Assembly: GCA_900538475.1 (NCBI GenBank) | Contig: UPYT01000017.1 | Span: 14,634 to 78,633 of the forward strand | Reading direction: 5' to 3' | DNA from: an uncultured Clostridium sp. | GTDB lineage: Bacteria > Bacillota > Clostridia > Lachnospirales > Lachnospiraceae | Length of the DNA stretch: 64,000 bases | Shown here: in pieces, positions 52,729-61,145 of the stretch | How the letters are laid out: the number at the start of each line of letters is the position of its first letter | Numbering within the stretch: position 1 is the stretch's first letter | Made by a program: the position numbers and the translations under genes | Notes under the pieces: model-generated | What the model was told of the DNA's origin: nothing | What the model saw: the letters and a program-made list of their open reading frames with translations, nothing else | The model's database searches: none

Positions 52729-52756
52729 TTTACTCAGCGGTAAAATATGGTATACT
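52729..52756 (+). promoter_or_regulatory. Promoter for ppdK
   Basis: TTTACT (52729-52734), a 16-bp spacer and TATACT (52751-52756). The transcript would have a 160-nt leader ending with a small GTAGA/TCTAC hairpin just before the GAGGAGG ribosome site. Confidence 0.6.
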
Positions 52757-52923
52757 ATGTACGGACTGTTTCAGGGCCTTCTTTCGGCGCCATAAAAGCG
52801 GCAGCAGCTTTACAGAAAACAGAGAAGGTAGTTTAGGACTTAAGTAAAGGGAAGCGAAAGAGGAGCAGCCGGGAACGGTAAAAACCTGTAGAGGATATCT
52901 ACACGTATGAGGAGGAAAAACCA

Positions 52924-55557
52924 ATGGCAAATAAGTGGGTTTATTTATTCACCGAGGGTGATGCCAGCATGAGAAATCTGCTTGGCGGTAAGGGAGCAAA
53001 CCTGGCTGAGATGACCAACATCGGTCTTCCGGTACCCCAGGGCTTTACCATCACAACAGAAGCATGCACACAGTATTATGAAGATGGACGTGAGATCAAC
53101 GAGGAGATCCAGGCCCAGATCAATGAATATATCGGCAAGATGGAAGAGATTACCGGCAAGAAGTTCGGTGATCATGAGAATCCGCTGTTAGTATCTGTTC
53201 GTTCTGGTGCAAGAGCATCCATGCCGGGTATGATGGACACCATCCTGAACCTGGGATTGAACGAAGAGGTTGTTAATGTAATCGCTGAGAAGTCTGGCAA
53301 TGCACGCTGGGCATGGGACTGCTACAGAAGATTCATTCAGATGTATTCCGACGTTGTTATGGAGGTCGGCAAGAAATATTTCGAGACCCTCATCGATGAG
53401 ATGAAGGAGAAAAAGGGCGTTAAGCTGGACGTTGAACTGGATGCTGACGACTTAAAAGAACTGGCAAATCAGTTTAAGGCTGAGTACAAGGATAAGATCG
53501 GCGCAGACTTCCCGGATGATCCGAAGGAGCAGCTGATGGGCGCAATCAAGGCAGTATTCCGTTCCTGGGACAACCCCCGTGCAAACGTATACCGCCGCGA
53601 CAACGATATCCCGTATTCCTGGGGTACCGCTGTAAACGTACAGTCCATGGCTTTCGGTAACATGGGTGATGACTGTGGTACTGGTGTTGCATTTACCCGT
53701 GACCCGGCTACTGGTGAGAAGGGCCTGTTCGGTGAGTTCCTGACCAATGCACAGGGTGAGGATGTTGTAGCAGGTGTTCGTACTCCGATGCATATCAACG
53801 AGATGGCTGACAAGTTCCCGGAGGCATTCAAACAGTTTAACGAGGTTTGCAAGACTCTGGAGAATCACTACAGAGATATGCAGGATATGGAGTTTACCGT
53901 TGAGCACGGAAAACTGTACATGCTGCAGACCAGAAATGGTAAGAGAACCGCTCAGGCTGCATTAAAGATCGCCTGCGATCTGGTAGATGAAGGCATGAGA
54001 ACTCCGGAAGAGGCAGTTGCCATGATTGACCCGCGTAACCTGGATACTCTGCTGCATCCGCAGTTTGATGCTGAGGCACTGAAGAAAGCTGAGCCGCTGG
54101 CAAAAGCTCTGGCTGCTTCTCCGGGTGCTGCATGCGGTAAGATTGTCTTCACTGCAGAAGATGCAAAAGAGTGGGCTGCAAGAGGCGAGAAAGTAGTTCT
54201 GGTTCGTCTGGAGACCTCTCCGGAAGATATTGAGGGTATGAAGGCTGCTCAGGGTATCCTGACTGTTCGTGGCGGTATGACCTCTCACGCTGCAGTAGTT
54301 GCACGTGGTATGGGTACCTGCTGCGTATCTGGCTGCTCCGATATCGCTATGGATGAAGAAAACAAGAAATTTGTTCTGGCTGGTAAGGAATTCCACGAGG
54401 GCGATGCTCTGTCCATCGATGGTTCCACCGGTAAGATTTACGATGGCATTATCCCGACTGTAGACGCTACCATTGCTGGTGAGTTTGGCAGAATTATGGG
54501 ATGGGCTGATCAGTACAGAAGACTGAAAGTAAGAACCAACGCAGATACTCCGGCTGATGCAAGAAAAGCAAGAGAGCTGGGCGCTGAGGGTATTGGTCTT
54601 TGCCGTACCGAGCATATGTTCTTCGAGGGCAACAGAATCGACGCTTTCCGTGAGATGATCTGTTCTGAGACTATAGAAGAGCGTGAGGCAGCTCTGGAGA
54701 AGATTCTTCCGGAGCAGCAGGGTGATTTCGAGAAGCTGTATGAGGCTCTTGAGGGCAACCCGGTATGTATCCGTTTCCTGGATCCGCCGTTACACGAGTT
54801 CGTTCCGACCACAGAGGAAGATATTAAGAAACTGGCTGATGCACAGGGCAAGAGCGTTGAGACCATTAAGAATATCATCGCTTCTCTGCACGAGTTCAAC
54901 CCGATGATGGGTCATCGTGGATGCCGTCTGGCTGTTACCTATCCGGAGATTGCAAAGATGCAGACCAAGGCTGTTATCCGCGCAGCAATCAACGTTCAGA
55001 AGGCACATCCCGACTGGACCGTAGAGCCGGAGATCATGATTCCGCTGGTTGGCGACATTAAAGAGTTAAAGTATGTAAAGAACTTTGTAGTAGAGACCGC
55101 TGACGATGAGATCGCAGCAGCAGGTATTGAGCTGAAATATCAGGTTGGTACCATGATCGAGATCCCGAGAGCAGCTCTGACTGCAGATGATATTGCAAAA
55201 GAAGCTGAGTTCTTCTGCTTCGGTACCAACGACCTGACTCAGATGACCTATGGCTTCTCCCGCGATGATGCAGGTAAGTTCCTGAATGCTTACTATGATG
55301 CTAAGATCTTTGAGAACGATCCGTTCGCAAAGCTGGATCAGGTAGGTGTAGGCAAGCTGATGAAGATGGCTATCGAGTTAGGTAAGCCGGTACGTCCGGA
55401 ACTGCATGTAGGTATCTGCGGCGAGCACGGCGGAGATCCGTCTTCCGTAGAGTTCTGCCACAAGATCGGTCTGGACTATGTTTCCTGCTCACCATTCCGT
55501 GTTCCGATTGCAAGACTGGCAGCAGCACAGGCTGCTATCAAGAACCCCCGCAAGTAA
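52924..55557 (+). CDS. ppdK: Pyruvate, phosphate dikinase
   Basis: An 877-residue PPDK interconverting pyruvate + ATP + Pi and PEP + AMP + PPi, central to PPi-linked glycolysis in anaerobic Clostridia. The N-terminal nucleotide-binding domain has LLGGKGANLAEMTNIGLPVPQGFTITTEAC and VSVRSGARASMPGMMDTILNLGLN. The phospho-histidine is in GGMTSHAAVVARGMGTCCVSG (near residue 455). The C-terminal PEP-binding barrel ends with catalytic Cys in GICGEHGGDPSSV (near 830). Codon bias is the strongest in the window. It is the last clearly chromosomal gene before the mobile element. Confidence 0.97.
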   Translation: MANKWVYLFTEGDASMRNLLGGKGANLAEMTNIGLPVPQGFTITTEACTQYYEDGREINEEIQAQINEYIGKMEEITGKKFGDHENPLLVSVRSGARASMPGMMDTILNLGLNEEVVNVIAEKSGNARWAWDCYRRFIQMYSDVVMEVGKKYFETLIDEMKEKKGVKLDVELDADDLKELANQFKAEYKDKIGADFPDDPKEQLMGAIKAVFRSWDNPRANVYRRDNDIPYSWGTAVNVQSMAFGNMGDDCGTGVAFTRDPATGEKGLFGEFLTNAQGEDVVAGVRTPMHINEMADKFPEAFKQFNEVCKTLENHYRDMQDMEFTVEHGKLYMLQTRNGKRTAQAALKIACDLVDEGMRTPEEAVAMIDPRNLDTLLHPQFDAEALKKAEPLAKALAASPGAACGKIVFTAEDAKEWAARGEKVVLVRLETSPEDIEGMKAAQGILTVRGGMTSHAAVVARGMGTCCVSGCSDIAMDEENKKFVLAGKEFHEGDALSIDGSTGKIYDGIIPTVDATIAGEFGRIMGWADQYRRLKVRTNADTPADARKARELGAEGIGLCRTEHMFFEGNRIDAFREMICSETIEEREAALEKILPEQQGDFEKLYEALEGNPVCIRFLDPPLHEFVPTTEEDIKKLADAQGKSVETIKNIIASLHEFNPMMGHRGCRLAVTYPEIAKMQTKAVIRAAINVQKAHPDWTVEPEIMIPLVGDIKELKYVKNFVVETADDEIAAAGIELKYQVGTMIEIPRAALTADDIAKEAEFFCFGTNDLTQMTYGFSRDDAGKFLNAYYDAKIFENDPFAKLDQVGVGKLMKMAIELGKPVRPELHVGICGEHGGDPSSVEFCHKIGLDYVSCSPFRVPIARLAAAQAAIKNPRK

Positions 55558-55562
55558 GAGTT

Positions 55563-55670
55563 CTGTCATTCACCATTGGATTTGATGAAGCGCAAACCTT
55601 CTATAAATCCCATGGATACGGCATAAAACCGTCAAAATGGCATGATTTGACCGTGGAGGTTTATATCTAA
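55563..55670 (+). pseudogene. Orphan C-terminal protein fragment at the element border
   Basis: Directly after ppdK a 35-codon stretch reads LSFTIGFDEAQTFYKSHGYG and continues IKPSKWHDLTVEVYI before TAA at 55668. It has no start codon or ribosome site. The F..A..FYKSHGYG pattern recalls the end of GNAT acetyltransferases, but the assignment is weak. It appears to be the tail of a gene separated from its body by insertion or deletion, followed by that gene's terminator at 55677. Confidence 0.4.
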
Positions 55671-55676
55671 TCGCTA

Positions 55677-55719
55677 AAACCCCCGTACATTCCCAATTGG
55701 GCAATGTGCGGGGTTTTTT
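55677..55719 (+). terminator. Intrinsic terminator
   Basis: AACCCCCGTACATT (55678-55691) pairs with CAATGTGCGGGGTT (about 55702-55715, one wobble), followed by TTTT. The remaining 150 bp to 55871 are AT-rich with no gene and may contain the element's left end. Confidence 0.85.
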
Positions 55720-55871
55720 GTTGTTATTTTGGGCTGTTTGTACAAATCTAAACGGGAACGCAAAAATGTATTCTGATTTCAAAAATACATTTTGTCTATG
55801 CTCGCTGCTATTTTCACAGTAGCCAGTTCCGTAATTTTGGACGAATTCAGCTTTCAGTAAAGGAGGCCATT

Positions 55872-56735
55872 ATGAGACGAGACGATCAAAGGCAAGCAGT
55901 AAAAAACATTCCCTTGGAACAACTGAAGCCATTTAAGAATCATCCCTTTCAGGTACGAGACGATGAGGAATTTCGGCGTCTTGTTGAGAGCATTGAAATT
56001 CACGGTGTAATTCATCCAGCGGTGGCTCGCCAGATTGGTGAGGATTGTTATGAACTAATTTCTGGTCATCGACGCAAAGCGGCTTGTGAAGTATTGGGTT
56101 ACTCTGAGATGCCTGTTTTAGTCCGGTCTATGACGGATGATGAGGCAGTTGTAAACATGGTAGATGCAAACCTTCAGCGTGAAACGATTCTCCCAAGTGA
56201 AAGAGCCTTTGCATACAAAATGAAGTTGGTAGCTATGAGCCATCAGGGGCGTAAAGGATTTACTTCCGCCCAACTTGGGCGGAAGTGTGTCGGAAAAGAA
56301 TCCAGAGAGTTAATTGCTGAACAAGTCGGTCAAAGTCGCAACCAAATTTCTCGCTATATCCGTCTTACTGAATTGATACCAGAAATCCTTGAAATGGTTG
56401 ATAATCGAAAAATGGCATTGAATCCAGCAGTATCTATTTCCTACTTGGACAAGAAGCAACAGAAGCTACTATATAAGGTAATGGTAGCACTAAAAGCAAC
56501 CCCATCTATTTCTCAGGCAAAAGCCATCCGAGAAAAGGCCAGTGAATCAGACTTTACAGAAGATTACTTGGTTTGTATCTTATCGGAAAAGAAACCAAAC
56601 CAGAGAGAGCCGATGATTGTTGAAGAAGAAGAAATCAAGCAGTATTTCCCCTCGCATTACAATAGTGAACAGATGCATAACACGATTTTACTGTTGATTA
56701 GAAATTGGAGTAAAAAGCGTGGCTACACACAATAA
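55872..56735 (+). CDS. ParB/Spo0J-family partition protein (first copy)
   Basis: A 287-residue ParB-like protein. The N-terminal ParB nuclease-like domain has IPLEQLKPFKNHPFQVRDDEEFRRLVESIEIHGVIHPAVAR, the CTP/DNA-contact box ELISGHRRKAACEVLG and ANLQRETILPSERAFAYKMKL. A HTH follows with AEQVGQSRNQISRYIRLTELIPEILEMVD. It is clearly homologous along its length to the ParB at 57964 but more AT-rich and has no ParA directly beside it; a terminator follows at 56762. AAAGGAGGCCATT precedes the ATG. It may serve element maintenance or regulation of the neighbouring genes. Confidence 0.9.
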   Translation: MRRDDQRQAVKNIPLEQLKPFKNHPFQVRDDEEFRRLVESIEIHGVIHPAVARQIGEDCYELISGHRRKAACEVLGYSEMPVLVRSMTDDEAVVNMVDANLQRETILPSERAFAYKMKLVAMSHQGRKGFTSAQLGRKCVGKESRELIAEQVGQSRNQISRYIRLTELIPEILEMVDNRKMALNPAVSISYLDKKQQKLLYKVMVALKATPSISQAKAIREKASESDFTEDYLVCILSEKKPNQREPMIVEEEEIKQYFPSHYNSEQMHNTILLLIRNWSKKRGYTQ

Positions 56736-56761
56736 AAGGTCATTATACCTTGTCACAACAG

Positions 56762-56791
56762 GGAGCAGAAAAATTTTCTGCTCCTTTTTTT
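56762..56791 (+). terminator. Intrinsic terminator after the first parB
   Basis: GGAGCAGAAAA/TTTTCTGCTCC hairpin (56762-56784) followed by seven T. Confidence 0.93.
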
Positions 56792-57185
56792 ATTTTTTGC
56801 GCAACAAACGGCCTCTGCCGTGGCCTACAAGTGAGAGTTACATCTCGTGGACCTTGAAAATTCAGAAGAACATCAGGTACAACCGCCCCTCGGAGAGCCA
56901 CTCCGGTGATACGCCATGACGCCTACGGGTCGAGCGACTTCCCTATCGCCGGTAAAGAGCTTGATAACTTGAGGCCACGATCCAGGGACAGGGGGAAAAC
57001 TTACACTCAGCCACAGTCCGAGCGTTAAAAGCGTCGCAGGCAATGGGAGTGTCCGGTACAGAACCGTGATAAATGAATCCTAAATCAAAAGGATGCCGAA
57101 ATGTTCTTGATTTTAAGAAAACCCAAGGGGGTAGTTTACCCTCTTTACATTCCATCTTCTGTTCAAGACACAGGAGGAAACTGAA
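56792..57185 (+). other. Non-coding or decayed segment between parB copies
   Basis: About 390 bp without a convincing gene. Two overlapping frames look protein-like: one ends KNIRYNRPSESHSGDTP (stop 56917-56919), and the other continues RHDAYGSSDFPIAGKELDN to a stop near 57029, as if one small ORF had been frameshifted. Palindromes CGGAG-agcca-CTCCG (near 56891-56905) and GGGTA-gtt-TACCC (57129-57141) could be partition or operator sites. The parA ribosome site (CAGGAGGAAACTGAA) ends it. Confidence 0.5.
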
Positions 57186-58007
57186 ATGAACACACAAATT
57201 ATCGCCATCGCCAACCAGAAAGGCGGCGTTGGCAAGACAACCACCTGCGCAAATCTGGGTATCGGGCTGGCGCAGACGGGGAAGAAAGTTCTGCTGATCG
57301 ACGGAGACCCGCAGGGCAGCCTGACCATCAGCCTGGGCCATCCCCAGCCGGACAAGCTGCCCTTTACTCTGTCCGACGCGATGGGCCGTATCCTGATGGA
57401 CGAGCCGATGCGCCCCGACGAGGGCATCCTGCACCACCCGGAAGGCGTTGACCTGATGCCTGCCGACATCCAGCTCTCCGGCATGGAGGTCTCCCTGGTG
57501 AACGCCATGAGCCGTGAGACCATCTTGCGGCAATACCTGGACACGCTCAAGGGACAGTATTCCCATATCCTGATTGACTGTCAGCCCTCCTTGGGGATGC
57601 TTACGGTCAATGCGTTGGCGGCTGCCAACAGGGTCATAATCCCCGTCCAGGCGGAGTATCTGCCCGCCAAGGGCCTGGAACAGCTGCTCCAGACGGTCAA
57701 TAAGGTGAAACGGCAGATCAACCCCAAGCTCCAGATCGACGGTATCCTGCTGACGATGGTGGACAACCGCACCAACTTTGCCAAGGAGATTGCGGCTCTG
57801 CTGCGAGAAACCTACGGCAGCAAAATCAAAGTGTTCGGAACTGAGATTCCCCATTCTGTCCGAGCAAAGGAAATCAGTGCCGAGGGCAAGAGTATTTTTG
57901 CCCATGACCCCAAGGGCAAAGTGGCCGAGGGTTACAAGAATCTGACCCAGGAGGTGATGAAACTTGAAAAGCAGCGCGAAAAAAATAGAGCTGGCCTCAG
58001 TAGATGA
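57186..58007 (+). CDS. ParA-family partition ATPase
   Basis: A 273-residue ParA/Soj. The deviant Walker A is IANQKGGVGKTTTCANLGIGLAQ (near residue 7), Walker A' VLLIDGDPQGSLT, and Walker B HILIDCQPSLGMLTVNAL. The absence of an N-terminal HTH makes it a short, Soj-like type. It would form a dynamic nucleoid-bound ATPase moving or holding ParB complexes, stabilising the excised circular ICE. The second parB overlaps its 3' end by 44 nt. Confidence 0.94.
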   Translation: MNTQIIAIANQKGGVGKTTTCANLGIGLAQTGKKVLLIDGDPQGSLTISLGHPQPDKLPFTLSDAMGRILMDEPMRPDEGILHHPEGVDLMPADIQLSGMEVSLVNAMSRETILRQYLDTLKGQYSHILIDCQPSLGMLTVNALAAANRVIIPVQAEYLPAKGLEQLLQTVNKVKRQINPKLQIDGILLTMVDNRTNFAKEIAALLRETYGSKIKVFGTEIPHSVRAKEISAEGKSIFAHDPKGKVAEGYKNLTQEVMKLEKQREKNRAGLSR

Positions 58008-58893
58008 CCTGTTTTCTACTGAAGAAAGTCGGCAAGACGAGCAACTGGAAAAAATCCAGGAAATTCCCCTATCTGAACTGCATCCGTTCAAGGATCACCC
58101 CTTCAAGGTCAAGGATGATGATGCAATGATAGAAACCGCAGACAGCATCAAAAAGTATGGCGTGTTGGTTCCTGCGATTGCCAGACCTCTGCCTGATGGC
58201 AGTTATGAGCTGGTAGCCGGACACAGACGCCGCAGAGCCAGCGAGTTGGCCGGAAAAGAAACCATGCCTGTCATTGTGCGCGACTTGGATGACGATGCTG
58301 CCACAATTATTATGGTTGACAGCAATTTGCAGCGAGAAAATCTGCTCCCCAGTGAAAGGGCCTTTGCCTACAAAATGAAGCTGGAAGCCATTAAACATCA
58401 GGGAGCAAGAACAGACCTGACTTCTGTTCAAGTTGAACAGAAGTTGAGCGCCAGAGACCAGGTGGCAAAAGAAGCCGGTGAACGAAGCGGTATCCAGGTA
58501 ATGCGATATGTTCGTTTGACTGAGCTGATTCCAGAGCTTTTGGATATGGTGGATGAAAAGAAAATCGCATTTAATCCAGCCTATGAACTCTCTTTTTTGA
58601 AACCGGACGAACAGCAAATGCTGGTGGAAACAATGGACTATGAGCAGGCTACCCCTTCTCTCTCTCAGGCTCAGCGAATGAAAAAGTTCAGCCAGGATGG
58701 GAAATTGTCAGAAGATGTGATGCTTGCCATCATGTCAGAGGAAAAAAAGGGTGATCTGGATAAAGTGACCTTGAGCAGCGATACCTTGCGAAAGTATTTC
58801 CCCAAAAGCTATACACCGGCCAAAATGCAGGAAACCATTATTAAACTGCTGGAACAATGGCAGAAAAAACGCCAACGAGATCAGGAACGATGA
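57964..58893 (+). CDS. ParB/Spo0J-family partition protein (second copy)
   Basis: A 309-residue ParB. It has the ParB domain IPLSELHPFKDHPFKVKDDDAMIETADSIKKYGVLVPAIAR and ELVAGHRRRRASELAGK. ENLLPSERAFAYKMKLEAIKHQG and HTH region RSGIQVMRYVRLTELIPELLDMVD follow. The start is TTG at 57964, positioned exactly behind GGAGGTGATGAAAC, inside the parA reading frame; the nearby ATG at 57957 belongs to the parA frame. It shares many identical blocks with the first ParB (55872), so the two are paralogues. Confidence 0.93.
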   Translation: MKSSAKKIELASVDDLFSTEESRQDEQLEKIQEIPLSELHPFKDHPFKVKDDDAMIETADSIKKYGVLVPAIARPLPDGSYELVAGHRRRRASELAGKETMPVIVRDLDDDAATIIMVDSNLQRENLLPSERAFAYKMKLEAIKHQGARTDLTSVQVEQKLSARDQVAKEAGERSGIQVMRYVRLTELIPELLDMVDEKKIAFNPAYELSFLKPDEQQMLVETMDYEQATPSLSQAQRMKKFSQDGKLSEDVMLAIMSEEKKGDLDKVTLSSDTLRKYFPKSYTPAKMQETIIKLLEQWQKKRQRDQER

Positions 58894-58904
58894 AGGGAGA
58901 GCCT

Positions 58905-59177
58905 ATGAAAGATATTGCAGCAAGGGAGCTGAAAGGCCACAACATTCTTGCAGTGGAGCGATTTTGGGACAGCACTTGCTGGATGATTGAGTTTACTGTC
59001 TTGCGCCCTACTGCTTATGGAGAACCCGGTGACGAAATGAGGCTTTTTCTCACAGAGGACGGGTATCAGTCAGCTCTGCAAAGCCAGCAGCGTCGAGAAA
59101 TCAAAATTAAGAGATATGCTCATGTTATTGAGGGGCATATTCTCGACTTCAAGCCTAAAAAACACCGTCGTTCATAA
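58905..59177 (+). CDS. Small ICE accessory protein, paralogue of the one at 61146
   Basis: About 90 residues (MKDIAARELKGHNILAVERF...). The C-terminal part MRLFLTEDGYQSALQSQQRREIKIKRYAHVIEGHILDF aligns by eye with RLFLSDIGYEKALDSQAKGQIKILSHAKVRNGDLFY of the protein at 61146. I think both belong to the DUF5720-type ICE proteins, but that name is uncertain and the function is unknown. The start at 58905 has GGGAGAGCCT before it; the longer frame from 58857 overlaps parB. Confidence 0.75.
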   Translation: MKDIAARELKGHNILAVERFWDSTCWMIEFTVLRPTAYGEPGDEMRLFLTEDGYQSALQSQQRREIKIKRYAHVIEGHILDFKPKKHRRS

Positions 59178-59199
59178 CCGATACAACGAAAGGAAAGGA

Positions 59200-59394
59200 A
59201 TGAATATGTGTACTGTAAGAGAAATCCGAGAAGCTATTCAAGAAGATTGCCGCTCACAGCGTGATATGGAATCCACCGAGATTGACCGTGTTTTTCAAAC
59301 CCTACCATTTTCTCAGGAAAGGGATCTGTTTGATAAACCACCAATGCCAAAACGCCCCTACCGACGCAAGAAAAAAGATACAGACAGACCCTAA
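59200..59394 (+). CDS. Small hypothetical ICE protein
   Basis: 64 residues, MNMCTVREIREAIQEDCRSQ..., ending PKRPYRRKKKDTDRP, a very basic tail that might contact nucleic acid. AAAGGAAAGGA precedes the ATG. No family recognised. It sits between the accessory gene at 58905 and the HTH protein, spaced as part of one operon. Confidence 0.6.
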   Translation: MNMCTVREIREAIQEDCRSQRDMESTEIDRVFQTLPFSQERDLFDKPPMPKRPYRRKKKDTDRP

Positions 59395-59461
59395 CCGCTG
59401 CCACAATTCTCTTATGAATTGCGGCTTTTTTCATACCTGAGAAATGAAAGGAGTGAAGTAA

Positions 59462-60340
59462 ATGGCTGTTTTTCGTGTAGAACGCACTGGCGATTACACG
59501 GTTATGAGCAATTTCCATCTAAAGGATAAACGGCTTTCTTTGAAGGCAAAGGGTCTCTTGTCGCAGATGTTATCTCTGCCAGATGACTGGGATTATACGC
59601 TGTCAGGACTCAGCTATATCAATCGAGAAAGCAAAGATGCAATCCGCTCTGCTGTCAATGAGCTTGAAACAGCCGGATACATTCGGCGCAGACAGACAAC
59701 TGATGCTTCTGGTAAATTCGCAGCCAATGAGTATACCATTTTTGAGCGTCCCATCGAGGGAGAACCGATGTTGGATAAGCCGTCGTCGGAAAACCCGATA
59801 ACGGTAAACCCGTCAGCGGTAAATCCGTTACCGGAAAATCCAACACAATTAAATACTAAGAAATCAAATACCAAAAAACAAAATACTCATGGATCAAATA
59901 CCGATTCCATCCCCTTCCGGGAAACAGCGGCGGCAATACCGCCGGAACGGAAAGGAAGGGATGCGATGTCTGTCACAGAGATAGAAAATTATCGGGAGTT
60001 GATTTTGGAGAATATCGAGTATGACTGTCTGAAGCGGCGTTATCCGCTCTACCGGGATGACCTAAATGAGATCGTAGAGCTGTTGGTAGAAACGGTCTGT
60101 GCCAAACGAAAGACCACCCGGATCTCTGGGGCAGACTTCCCTCACGAGATCGTGCGTTCCCGTTTTTTGAAACTGGACAGCTCCCACATCGAGTTTGTCA
60201 TGGACTGTCTGCAAAAGAACACCACCCAGGTACGCAACATGAAGCAGTACCTGCTTGCGGTGCTGTTCAATGCGCCTACCACCATGAACAATCACTTCAC
60301 TTCATTGGTCAACCACGATATGCACGCAGGCGGCTGGTAA
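59462..60340 (+). CDS. HTH/DUF6017 replication-initiator-like protein
   Basis: A 292-residue protein. The N-terminal winged-helix domain FRVERTGDYTVMSNFHLKDKRLSLKAKGLLSQMLSLPDDWDYTLSGLSYINRESKDAIRSAVNELETAGYIRR (residues 3-75) is of the phage replisome-organiser/RepA type. A low-complexity linker with repeated (S/V)NP units (about residues 105-130) follows. The C-terminal DUF6017-like domain runs from about 165 (MSVTEIENYRELILENIEYDCLKRRY) to the end. Such proteins are regular in Tn1549-like ICEs and probably support autonomous replication of the circular form. AAAGGAGTGAAGTAA precedes the ATG. Confidence 0.82.
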   Translation: MAVFRVERTGDYTVMSNFHLKDKRLSLKAKGLLSQMLSLPDDWDYTLSGLSYINRESKDAIRSAVNELETAGYIRRRQTTDASGKFAANEYTIFERPIEGEPMLDKPSSENPITVNPSAVNPLPENPTQLNTKKSNTKKQNTHGSNTDSIPFRETAAAIPPERKGRDAMSVTEIENYRELILENIEYDCLKRRYPLYRDDLNEIVELLVETVCAKRKTTRISGADFPHEIVRSRFLKLDSSHIEFVMDCLQKNTTQVRNMKQYLLAVLFNAPTTMNNHFTSLVNHDMHAGGW

Positions 60341-60376
60341 TCGGCCGCTTTTGTATTACACCAAAGGAGGCACAGC

Positions 60377-61123
60377 ATGAATCAGATTGAGATTTTCAAT
60401 AGTCCAGAGTTTGGAAGCATTCGAGTAATCGAGGAAAATGGGAAATACCTGTTTTGCGGCGCTGATGTTGCAAAATCTCTGGGATACAAAGATACAGTAA
60501 ATGCCCTAAAGACACATTGCAGAGAAGATGGGGTGGCGTTTTACCACCTCACCGATAATTTGGGGCGTAAACAGAAAGCTAAATTCATCAGCGAAGGAAA
60601 CCTGTATCGCTTGATTGTCCACAGCAAATTGCCATCGGCAGAACGATTTGAAAAATGGGTCTTTGACGAGGTTCTTCCTACCATTCGCAAGCATGGGGCC
60701 TATCTCACAAAAGAAAAGCTATGGGAAGTAGCCACTTCACCGGAGGCACTGCTCAAGCTCTGCTCAGATCTCCTGGCTGAACGAGAGGAGAATGTATCTC
60801 TGCGCATAGCAAACGCACAGCTGGAGGGTAAAGCCGCTTTCTATGACCTGTTTATTGCTTTGGAGCATAGCACCAATCTCAGAACTACTGCCAAAGAGCT
60901 TGCTGTCCCGGAACGCCGCTTTGTCCGATTTCTTCTGGAAAAGCGTTTTGTGTACCGCACTGCGTCCGGCAATGTACTGCCCTATGCAAAGCCAGCCAAT
61001 GAAGGGCTGTTTTGTGTAAAGGACTACCGCAATCACGGTCATACCGGTTCTTATACGCTGATAACTCCGCAAGGCAAGCTGTATTTTGCCCAGCTTCGGG
61101 AGATGATCTTGCTGGTCTCATAA
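60377..61123 (+). CDS. BRO/KilAC-domain phage-type antirepressor
   Basis: A 248-residue protein. The BRO-N domain has EFGSIRVIEENGKYLFCGADVAKSLGYKDTVNALKTHCRE near the start and FISEGNLYRLIVHSKLPSAERFEKWVFDEVLPTIRKHGAYL. The KilAC (ANT) C-terminal domain begins around residue 160 (STNLRTTAKELAVPERRFVRFLLEKRFVYRTASGNVLPYA). In phages such proteins counteract repressors; on an ICE it may control transfer induction. AAAGGAGGCACAGC precedes the ATG. Confidence 0.9.
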   Translation: MNQIEIFNSPEFGSIRVIEENGKYLFCGADVAKSLGYKDTVNALKTHCREDGVAFYHLTDNLGRKQKAKFISEGNLYRLIVHSKLPSAERFEKWVFDEVLPTIRKHGAYLTKEKLWEVATSPEALLKLCSDLLAEREENVSLRIANAQLEGKAAFYDLFIALEHSTNLRTTAKELAVPERRFVRFLLEKRFVYRTASGNVLPYAKPANEGLFCVKDYRNHGHTGSYTLITPQGKLYFAQLREMILLVS

Positions 61124-61145
61124 GAACGGAAAGGAAGTGAGTTTT

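Noticed and set aside
56943..58091. Long open frame antisense to parA
   Set aside because: Shadow of the GC-rich parA/parB codons; low-information composition and no start site.
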